A stretch of 21,900 nt of DNA from an uncultured Clostridia bacterium. GTDB lineage: Bacteria > Bacillota > Clostridia > Christensenellales > UBA3700. A program made the translations under genes and the position numbers. Below the pieces are notes generated by a model. That model saw only the letters and a list, made by a program, of their open reading frames with translations. It ran no database searches and was not told the origin of the DNA. Positions 7,561 to 14,266 of the stretch are shown here, piece after piece; position 1 is the first letter of the stretch, and each line of letters begins with the position of its first letter. The stretch spans positions 1-21,900 of the forward strand of contig CAMOQV010000013.1 of the NCBI GenBank assembly GCA_946623205.1, given 5' to 3'.

Positions 7561-7896
7561 TTAGTTTTCCGATAATTTTTGATTCATATATGCGCCATAT
7601 ACTAATGCATCATCATAAATAAAATGCAATTCTGGTAGCGCACGTAGTCTCATTTTTTTATTTAGTCTGCTCTTTATATATCCTTCTGCAGAATTTAATC
7701 CATCAACAACTTCTTGCTCATGGCCATCTGCTCCAAGCACACTAATATATACCTTAGCATAGCTAAGTTCTGTATCAACTGTTACTCTTAAAACAGAAAT
7801 CAAGCCTTTAACACGTGGATCTTTTACTCCATCTTGTTGAATAACTAATGCTAATTGCTTAGCGATTTCTGCTTCGATTCTTTCGATTCTACTCAT
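7561..7896 (-). CDS. rbfA: 30S ribosome-binding factor RbfA
   Basis: Small KH-fold protein that binds immature 30S subunits near helix 1 of 16S rRNA and helps late maturation, especially in the cold. The 111-residue length is typical. It opens MSRIERIEAEIAKQLALVIQ and contains the conserved LISVLRVTVDTELSYAKVYI block and the C-terminal LRALPELHFIYDDALVYG segment. The ATG overlaps the infB end by 8 bases and is preceded by GAGGAAG. infB-rbfA is a near-universal pair. Confidence 0.95.
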   Translation of the reverse strand: MSRIERIEAEIAKQLALVIQQDGVKDPRVKGLISVLRVTVDTELSYAKVYISVLGADGHEQEVVDGLNSAEGYIKSRLNKKMRLRALPELHFIYDDALVYGAYMNQKLSEN

Positions 7897-10402
7897 GTTT
7901 TTCTTCCTCTAATAAGAATGTTTCTAAGATATCTCCAACCTTGAAGTCTGAATAATTATCTAAGCCAACACCGCATTCATATCCTGCAGCAACTTCCTTA
8001 GCATCATCCTTCATTCTCTTTAGAGAAGCTATCTTACCTGTATGGATAACTAAGTTATCTCTTAATAATCTATATCCACAGTTTCTAGCAATCTTACCTT
8101 CTAGTACGTAACAACCAGCGATCATACCAACACCAGTAATCTTGAATAAGTCTCTAATTTCAACCATACCCAAAGCTGTTTCTTTATATGTTGGAGCGAT
8201 CATACCTGATAATGCTGCGTTGATATCATCAATAGCATCATAAATAATGCTGTATGTTCTAATATCAATACCATCTCTTTCTGCTTGAGCTTTAGCTTTT
8301 GCTTCTGGTCTTACGTTAAATCCTAATACGATTGCGTTTGTTGTATCAGCAAGCATGATATCTGATTCGTTAATAGCACCAACACCTGCGTGTACAACTT
8401 TAATCTTAACGTTGTCTTCCGCTCTTTCTTCATTAATCTTCAATAGAGCTTGTTTTACAGCTTCACATGTACCTTGTACATCTGACTTAATAATGATAGC
8501 TAATACTTTAACTTCGCCAGATTGTTCTTTTAACAAATCTTCAAGTGTTCTTGTAGATGTAGATTGCATTGCGTTTCTTTCTTTTTCAATTCTTTCTTCA
8601 GCAACGTGCTTAGCAAGTTTTTCATCTTTAACAACGATAAATGTATCACCTGCATTTGGAACTGATTGGAATCCTTGAATTTGTACAGCATATGATGGGT
8701 ATGCTTCTTTACAAGCTTTACCTGTGCAATCTGTCATAGCTCTTACTCTACAAATATTTGTACCAGCAACTAAGAAGTCTTTAATCTTTAATGTACCATT
8801 CTTAATTAATACAGTAGCAACTGGTCCGATAGCCTTGTCTAATCTTGCTTCGATAATAGAACCTGAAGCAGGAACCTTCTTTGTAGCCTTCAAATCAAGC
8901 ATTTCAGCAACAAGAAGAACGCTATCCAATAATTTATCTACGCCTTGTCCAGTTTTAGCTGAGATTGGGCATACGATTGTATCTCCACCCCATTCTTCTG
9001 GTAACAAATCATAATTTGGTAATTGTTGTAATACTTTTGAATAATCACCATTTGTTTTATCAATCTTATTTGCTGCGATGATAATTGATACGCCTGCTTC
9101 TTTAGCATGGTTAATAGCTTCAATTGTTTGAGGCATGATAGCGTCATCTGCAGCTACAACGATAATAGCAATATCTGTAACTTGAGCACCACGCTTTCTC
9201 ATAGCTGTGAAAGCTTCGTGTCCTGGAGTATCTAAGAATGTAATCTTTTCTCCTCTTACATCGATAGTATAAGCACCGATATGTTGAGTAATACCACCAG
9301 CTTCTGTTGCAATTACATTAGTTTTTCTAATGTAGTCTAGTAATGATGTCTTACCATGATCTACGTGACCCATGATGGTTACGATTGGAGGACGTTTAAC
9401 CATCTTTTCGTCTGTTTCTGTTTGCATTAATTCTTCTAACTTATCTTCGGCTGTCTTTTCCTTTTCTAAAGTTAAAGTAATACCGTAATCCATAGCGATA
9501 AGTTCTGCTTCTTCATAAGTAATTGAAGAATTGATAGTAATCATCTTACCAAGTTCAAAGAACTTCTTTACAAGTTCTGATGCTGGCTTACCGATTTTTT
9601 CGCTAAATACTTTTAGTGGTACGATATCTTGAGTCAAAGTAGCTTCTGTAATTTCAACCTTTTGAATTGGTTCGTGCTTCTTTTCCTTCTTGCCTGATCT
9701 AATTCTTACATACTCGTCTTCATCATCCATTCTTTCCAAAGATGAATCGTACTCATAACCACGCTTGAATAAATCACGCTTAGATAGTCCACCCTTTTCC
9801 TTTTTATCATCAACAACTGGCTTTTGAGGATTTTTCTTGTTCTTAGATGTATCTTTCTTTTCTACTACATCTGAAGCAACATAATTTGATTGGCCTTGTT
9901 GTTTGAATCCAGGTTTTGGTCCATTGAAACCAGGTTTTCCGTCACGATTAAATCCAGGCTTACCATCACGATTGAATGGTTTTTGATCCTTGTTAAACGG
10001 AGGTCTTCCTTCTCTATTGTCTCTATTGAAAGGTTTTTGACCTTGTTGATCTCTCTTTGCGCCTCTGCCAAAATCGGTTACTACATATTTTGGTTGTTCA
10101 GCTTGTTGAGGAGCTGCTTCCTTTTCTTTAACAGGTTCAGCTTTTGGAGCTTCTTCTACTGGAGCTGCAACTTCTTCTTGAGCTTCTTCGACTTTAGCTT
10201 CTTCAACATTAACATCTTCTTGAACTGTTTCCTCTTGTGGTATTTCCTCTTGAATTTCTACCTTGCCACGCTTTTCAAACTCAGCATTTAGTACAGTTTG
10301 CGCAGATAATAACAATTGAGCAGCTTTCATCAAACTCTCTTTGTTTTTATCTAGCGTTTGTAAACTAGTAGTTATAAATTCGCCTAAATCTTTTAATTCC
10401 AC
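7889..10402 (-). CDS. infB: Translation initiation factor IF-2
   Basis: GTPase that recruits fMet-tRNA to the 30S subunit and drives subunit joining. 837 residues. Residues 1-45 are a helical N-terminus, about 46-105 are rich in Glu, Pro and Ala, and about 118-170 form a basic Phe-Asn-Arg-Asp-Gly repeat zone. The conserved core starts near 250. The G-domain is intact: P-loop GHVDHGKT (345-352), DTPGH (391-395, with the catalytic His395) and NKID (445-448). C-terminal domains II, III and the fMet-tRNA-binding C2 domain follow. The start codon is GTG (10402), seven bases after GGAGG; there is no better ATG nearby. It follows ylxQ by 17 bases and overlaps rbfA. The disordered N-terminus is longer than in Bacillus (about 716 residues total there). 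Confidence 0.97.
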   Translation of the reverse strand: MELKDLGEFITTSLQTLDKNKESLMKAAQLLLSAQTVLNAEFEKRGKVEIQEEIPQEETVQEDVNVEEAKVEEAQEEVAAPVEEAPKAEPVKEKEAAPQQAEQPKYVVTDFGRGAKRDQQGQKPFNRDNREGRPPFNKDQKPFNRDGKPGFNRDGKPGFNGPKPGFKQQGQSNYVASDVVEKKDTSKNKKNPQKPVVDDKKEKGGLSKRDLFKRGYEYDSSLERMDDEDEYVRIRSGKKEKKHEPIQKVEITEATLTQDIVPLKVFSEKIGKPASELVKKFFELGKMITINSSITYEEAELIAMDYGITLTLEKEKTAEDKLEELMQTETDEKMVKRPPIVTIMGHVDHGKTSLLDYIRKTNVIATEAGGITQHIGAYTIDVRGEKITFLDTPGHEAFTAMRKRGAQVTDIAIIVVAADDAIMPQTIEAINHAKEAGVSIIIAANKIDKTNGDYSKVLQQLPNYDLLPEEWGGDTIVCPISAKTGQGVDKLLDSVLLVAEMLDLKATKKVPASGSIIEARLDKAIGPVATVLIKNGTLKIKDFLVAGTNICRVRAMTDCTGKACKEAYPSYAVQIQGFQSVPNAGDTFIVVKDEKLAKHVAEERIEKERNAMQSTSTRTLEDLLKEQSGEVKVLAIIIKSDVQGTCEAVKQALLKINEERAEDNVKIKVVHAGVGAINESDIMLADTTNAIVLGFNVRPEAKAKAQAERDGIDIRTYSIIYDAIDDINAALSGMIAPTYKETALGMVEIRDLFKITGVGMIAGCYVLEGKIARNCGYRLLRDNLVIHTGKIASLKRMKDDAKEVAAGYECGVGLDNYSDFKVGDILETFLLEEEKHE
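9905..10030 (-). repeat. In-gene repeat region of IF-2 (Phe-Asn-Arg-Asp-Gly-Lys-Pro-Gly type)
   Basis: Residues about 125-166 of IF-2 consist of imperfect copies of an 8-residue unit, FNRDGKPG, and its variants FNRDNREG, FNKDQKP and FNGPKPG. Two consecutive copies are exact at protein level. The segment is basic, Gly/Pro/Asn rich and surely disordered, lying between the acidic N-terminus and the GTPase core. Confidence 0.8.
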
Positions 10403-10419
10403 GTTAAATCCTCCAAACG

Positions 10420-10713
10420 TTATTTATTATTTAGTATCGCATTGGCTAGTGATTCATCAATTATGCCAATCATTTTTACATTTTTTCTTTTTAGTAAGTT
10501 GTTTAAATAGTTTTCTTCGACTTCTATTAATTCAACTTCGTTTTCTTCAGAATAATTCATCATTTGCTTTCTTGAGTTTTCTCCAAGTGTATTATCATAG
10601 ATAATAACATATGGAATGAACTTAGATTTTTTTATAAAATCCAAACCCCAAAGGACTTTATTTGCCTTAACAGCAAAATGTATATAAGAATTACACTTTT
10701 GATTTAAACTCAT
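10420..10713 (-). CDS. ylxQ: YlxQ-like L7Ae/L30e-family RNA-binding protein
   Basis: Small protein at the position of ylxQ between ylxR and infB. The family has the L7Ae/L30e fold and is thought to bind kink-turn RNA or the ribosome. From the ATG at 10713 it is 97 residues, starting MSLNQKCNSYIHFAVKANKV. The usual LLGLAxRAGKLVxG opening is poorly kept (YIHFAVKANKVLWGLDFI), while IPYVIIYDNTLGENSRKQM and the ending VKMIGIIDESLANAIL follow the family pattern. The reading frame stays open to an ATG at 10740, but that lengthens the overlap with ylxR and adds no family sequence. Even from 10713 the overlap with ylxR is 23 bases and no ribosome site is seen, so translation is probably coupled. Divergent copy; identification rests partly on context. 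Confidence 0.75.
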   Translation of the reverse strand: MSLNQKCNSYIHFAVKANKVLWGLDFIKKSKFIPYVIIYDNTLGENSRKQMMNYSEENEVELIEVEENYLNNLLKRKNVKMIGIIDESLANAILNNK

Positions 10714-10957
10714 TTTGCAAATCTTGATATACGCTATCATCTATTGGTGTTTCGAAAGCTTTAGATAATAACTTATTCTTTACCATCTTATTAATACATT
10801 CAATATCATTACAGATATAAGCCCCTCTTCCAGATTTTTTACCTGTAAAATCTAAAGATATAGATCCATCTTGAGCTTTAACAACTCTAATTAAATCTTT
10901 CTTATCTTTATGTGTCTTACATGCAATACACATTCTTTGAGGAATCTTTTTCAACAT
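10691..10957 (-). CDS. ylxR: YlxR family (RnpM-like) RNA-binding protein
   Basis: 88-residue basic protein of the YlxR family, found between nusA and ylxQ/infB. In Bacillus the protein (RnpM) is reported to bind and modulate RNase P. The family signature is complete: PQRMCIACKTHKDKKDLIRV (Cys10, Cys13), LDFTGKKSGRGAYICNDIEC (Cys49, Cys54) and the basic tail helix with KNKLLSKAF. One base separates it from nusA, and its end overlaps ylxQ. Confidence 0.93.
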   Translation of the reverse strand: MLKKIPQRMCIACKTHKDKKDLIRVVKAQDGSISLDFTGKKSGRGAYICNDIECINKMVKNKLLSKAFETPIDDSVYQDLQNEFKSKV

Positions 10958-10958
10958 A

Positions 10959-12065
10959 TTAATAATTTTCTCCGTTTTCTTCGCTCATTTTCTTAACGTC
11001 AATCTTCCAATCTGTTAACTTAACAGCAAGTTTTGCGTTATATCCCTTCTTACCGATAGCCTTTAGGTACATATCATCTGGAACTAAAGCCTTAGCAGTC
11101 TTTAGAGATTCAACTATAGCAACAGCAACAACCTTTGCTGGGCTTAGAGCTCTAGCGATAAATTCTGCTGGGTCATCACAATATGGAACGATATCAATGT
11201 TTTCGCCATTAATTTCTTCAACGATATTTGTGATTCTCATACCTTTTTGTCCGATACATGCACCAACTGCATCGATTGTTGGATCTGTAGCAGCGATAGC
11301 AACCTTTGTTCTATATCCTGGTTCTCTTACGATCTTCTTGATTACAACAAGACCAGCTTTAACTTCTGGGATTTCCATTTCAAATAAACGTCTAATAAAT
11401 CCGTTGTTTGTTCTAGATACTAAAACATGGCTATTTCCTCTAGAATCTGTAGAAATCTTACGAACGTATACTTTTAATCTTTGTCCTACTGAATATTCTT
11501 CTGTTGGAACTTGATCTCCCTTTAGCATTAAGCCTTCCATTTGAGAACCTGAAATTTCAACGTAAATATTGTCACCTTCAATTCTTCTGATTTGGCAAGA
11601 TACGATTTCGCCTTCTTTCTTTGCCATTTCTTCATAAACGATGTTCTTTGTAGCATCATTTAACTTTTGAACGATAACTTGTTTTGCAGTTTGAGCTGCA
11701 ATTCTTGAGAAATCTTTTGGTTTTAAATCTTCTGAAATAACACCACCGATTTGAGCTTTAGGGTTTATTTGTAAAGCATCTTCTAGAGAAATTTCCTTCT
11801 CTGGATCTTCAACTTCTTCAACAATCTTCTTGTAAGCTGAAACACGGATTGTGCACTTTTCAGGGTTCAATTGGATAAGGATATTACGAGCTTCTCCACA
11901 TTCTTTCTTATAAGCAGATGAAATACCTGCAGAAAGATATTCGATGAATTGTTCTTTTGTGATTTTGTTTGTAGCTTCTAATTCATCTAATGCTTGGAAA
12001 AATTCTTTGCTTGTAATTTCTCTCTTTGCACTACTTGCTTTAGTAGTAGTTGTTTTGTTTGCCAT
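10959..12065 (-). CDS. nusA: Transcription termination/antitermination factor NusA
   Basis: NusA binds RNA polymerase and nascent RNA, promotes hairpin-dependent pausing and termination, and takes part in antitermination. 368 residues: N-terminal polymerase-binding domain (about 17-140), S1 domain (about 150-220), KH1 with GQKG (272-275) followed by IDIVPYCDDPAEFIARALSPA, and KH2 with GKKG (338-341) followed by AVKLTDWKIDV. There is no C-terminal acidic repeat domain, as expected for Gram-positives. The first 17 residues (MANKTTTTKASSAKREI) are an extra Thr/Ser/Lys-rich extension ahead of the usual start. The start is well supported by AGGAGG ending 5 bases before the ATG, overlapping the rimP stop. 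rimP-nusA-ylxR-ylxQ-infB is the classic operon. Confidence 0.97.
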   Translation of the reverse strand: MANKTTTTKASSAKREITSKEFFQALDELEATNKITKEQFIEYLSAGISSAYKKECGEARNILIQLNPEKCTIRVSAYKKIVEEVEDPEKEISLEDALQINPKAQIGGVISEDLKPKDFSRIAAQTAKQVIVQKLNDATKNIVYEEMAKKEGEIVSCQIRRIEGDNIYVEISGSQMEGLMLKGDQVPTEEYSVGQRLKVYVRKISTDSRGNSHVLVSRTNNGFIRRLFEMEIPEVKAGLVVIKKIVREPGYRTKVAIAATDPTIDAVGACIGQKGMRITNIVEEINGENIDIVPYCDDPAEFIARALSPAKVVAVAIVESLKTAKALVPDDMYLKAIGKKGYNAKLAVKLTDWKIDVKKMSEENGENY

Positions 12066-12074
12066 TTTGTCCTC

Positions 12075-12533
12075 CTAAAATTTTATAGCTTCATGGATTA
12101 AAGCTATATTTTTGATATCTATATTGATTTTTTTACCTTTTAATTCAACATCGATTGAATCTTTGTTGTAGCTAATTAATTTTGCTTCGAATTTCTTTAA
12201 TTTATCTATTGGTGCATATAAAGAAATTTCTACGTCTCCATCGATATGCTTTTCAAAATCTCTATCTGTTTTGAAAGGTCTATCTAAACCAGGAGATGAA
12301 ACATTTAGGACATATGCCTTACCGTTTGTTGGATCTAGTTCATCTAATGGGTCTGATATAGCATTGTGGATTTGCTCACATGCAATTAAATCCATACCGC
12401 CTTCTTTGTCTACAAAAACTGTTAATGTATCTTGTCCGTATTGCTTTTTAAATTCAACATCTACAAGTTCCATACCGTTTTTCTCGATAATTGGTCTTAC
12501 AAATTCTGCAACTGAATCAGTAATTTTTGACAT
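12075..12533 (-). CDS. rimP: Ribosome maturation factor RimP
   Basis: Assists assembly of the 30S subunit (central pseudoknot and S12 incorporation). 152 residues, full length. The N-domain shows VRPIIEKNGMELVDVEFKKQ, TVFVDKEGGMDLIACEQIH and LNVSSPGLDRPFKTDRDFEK, all hallmark RimP segments. The C-terminal SH3-like domain covers about 90-150. The ATG at 12533 is preceded by AGGAGG with a 4-base gap to the start codon. It is the first gene of the nusA-infB operon, driven by the promoter at 12609-12637 through a leader that contains a strong hairpin. Confidence 0.95.
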   Translation of the reverse strand: MSKITDSVAEFVRPIIEKNGMELVDVEFKKQYGQDTLTVFVDKEGGMDLIACEQIHNAISDPLDELDPTNGKAYVLNVSSPGLDRPFKTDRDFEKHIDGDVEISLYAPIDKLKKFEAKLISYNKDSIDVELKGKKINIDIKNIALIHEAIKF

Positions 12534-12553
12534 AAATCCTCCTTTTCAAAGAT

Positions 12554-12580
12554 AAAAGCGACTTTTTTCAAGCCGCTTTT
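12554..12580 (-). promoter_or_regulatory. Leader hairpin of the rimP-nusA operon (possible attenuator, also possible terminator for the upstream gene)
   Basis: In the minus-strand RNA, arms at 12580-12570 and 12564-12554 form an 11-bp stem (AAAAGCGGCTT with AAGTCGCTTTT, one G-U pair) around a 5-base loop. The 3' arm ends in a U-rich run, with further AAGAT/ATCTT pairing possible outside it. It lies 11 bases ahead of the rimP ribosome site and downstream of the promoter. It could stop transcripts arriving from the zinc-ribbon gene and attenuate rimP-nusA mRNA. Confidence 0.65.
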
Positions 12581-12608
12581 AAGTTATCTTATTCTTAAAA
12601 TCACTATT

Positions 12609-12637
12609 ATATTACGCGATAATTATTAAAAAGTAAA
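12609..12637 (-). promoter_or_regulatory. Promoter for the rimP-nusA-infB operon
   Basis: Minus strand: -35 TTTACT (12637-12632), 17-base spacer, -10 TAATAT (12614-12609); an overlapping TATAAT lies three bases further on. Transcription would start near 12602, giving a leader of about 70 bases that contains the hairpin at 12554-12580. Confidence 0.65.
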
Positions 12638-12652
12638 GCGTTTTATATAATA

Positions 12653-13144
<492 letters not shown>

Positions 13145-13194
13145 AATTAATCCTCCGAATAATTTAATTCTATTTATATTTTTGAACATTAAAT

Positions 13195-13224
13195 ATTTTA
13201 ACTCAATTTACGCTAAAAAGTAAA
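13195..13224 (-). promoter_or_regulatory. Promoter for the zinc-ribbon gene
   Basis: Minus strand: -35 TTTACT (13224-13219), 18-base spacer, -10 TAAAAT (13200-13195). The predicted leader is about 45 bases and includes GGAGG. The -35 and following bases (TTTACTTTTTA) are the same as in the rimP promoter. Confidence 0.65.
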
Positions 13225-13295
13225 GATTATATTTTTAATATGCCTATTTTGCGCACGAAATTTCCATATTAATCTTATTTTAATTTATTATGTGT

Positions 13296-13301
13296 TATAC
13301 T
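13296..13301 (+). promoter_or_regulatory. Extended -10 of the kinase gene promoter
   Basis: TGT-TATACT at 13293-13301 is an extended -10 element on the plus strand, 17 bases before the ATG at 13319, with GAGG in between. The -35 region near 13272-13278 is poor, which an extended -10 can tolerate. The same GTTATACTATTT string forms the frr promoter -10. Confidence 0.55.
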
Positions 13302-13318
13302 ATTTGCGTGAGGTAAGG

Positions 13319-14266
13319 ATGGAAAACATAACAGGCGTAACAAAAACTCAACTTGATTTACAAAAAATAAACGAACAAGCTAGATTCGAATTAGATAAAT
13401 TAATTAAATTTTCATCACGAAAATATGACGATGAAATCGACGTAATTGCAAATTCAATAATATATGGCAGCAAACGTTTTGTGCTTATTGCTGGACCATC
13501 TTCATCTGGGAAAACTACAACTTCAAAAAAGTTAGAAAAAGCTCTTAATGAACTAGGTAAAGGCTGTGTAGCTATTTCTTTGGATGACTTCTATATTAAT
13601 AGAGATCAAACACCTATTCTTCCCGATGGAAAATACGATTTTGAAAACTTTGATATTCTTGATTTAGAAAAGTTCAATTCATGTATTGAAGATTTAATTA
13701 CTAATTACGAAACTGACCTTCCTATTTTTGATTTCGAATCTGGAATGAGAAAGAAAGAAGTAAACCATATTGAAGTTTCAGATCAAGACGTAATTGTTAT
13801 TGAAGGAACTCATGCTTTAAATCCTAATCTATTAACAATGGAATCTTCTCTTTTCTATAGAGTATATATTTGTGTTTATTCTAATTTCCAAATTAATGGA
13901 CACACAATAATTCCAGCAAAGCTATTAAGATTTATGAGAAGATTAATTAGAGATTCTCTTACTCGTGGTACTGGTATTGAAGAGACACTTGAGATGTGGA
14001 ACAACGTATGTGCCGGCGAAGATAAATACATAAAGCCATATAGAGTTTCTGCAAACTATCTTTTAGATACAACTCATTTATATGAACCACTTTTATATCA
14101 TACATACCTTGAAAAAATGTTGAAAGATTCTAAAAATCCTTATGGAAAAGAATTATACGAAAAGTTACAATTCTGTGGATATTTGGATGAATCTATTTTA
14201 CCTGACGATTCTCTACTTTGGGAATTTATGGTTAAAGGTGTAGATAAATCAAAAATGCTTAAATAA
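13319..14266 (+). CDS. P-loop nucleoside (uridine-kinase-like) kinase, short form
   Basis: Phosphoribulokinase/uridine-kinase-family ATPase; members phosphorylate uridine/cytidine or related nucleosides. 315 residues from the ATG at 13319, five bases after GAGG; an upstream in-frame ATG at 13292 overlaps the promoter. Walker A is GPSSSGKTT (59-67), followed by VAISLDDFYINRDQTP (about 84-99, with catalytic Asp) and VIVIEGTHALNP (Walker-B-like). The family's RLIRDSLTRGTGIEETLEMW lid region and YEPLLYHTY come next. The closest relatives I know carry this domain at the C-terminus of about 550-residue proteins with a TGS/threonyl-tRNA-synthetase-like front part; here that front part is missing. 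It is the only plus-strand gene and its stop codon directly abuts the stop of the convergent exonuclease gene. The exact substrate is uncertain. Confidence 0.85.
   Translation: MENITGVTKTQLDLQKINEQARFELDKLIKFSSRKYDDEIDVIANSIIYGSKRFVLIAGPSSSGKTTTSKKLEKALNELGKGCVAISLDDFYINRDQTPILPDGKYDFENFDILDLEKFNSCIEDLITNYETDLPIFDFESGMRKKEVNHIEVSDQDVIVIEGTHALNPNLLTMESSLFYRVYICVYSNFQINGHTIIPAKLLRFMRRLIRDSLTRGTGIEETLEMWNNVCAGEDKYIKPYRVSANYLLDTTHLYEPLLYHTYLEKMLKDSKNPYGKELYEKLQFCGYLDESILPDDSLLWEFMVKGVDKSKMLK

Noticed and set aside
9890..10291. Plus-strand open frame of 133 codons rich in Phe, Leu and Ser
   Set aside because: Antisense shadow of the low-complexity N-terminus of infB; composition is dictated by the Glu/Lys/Gln codons opposite.
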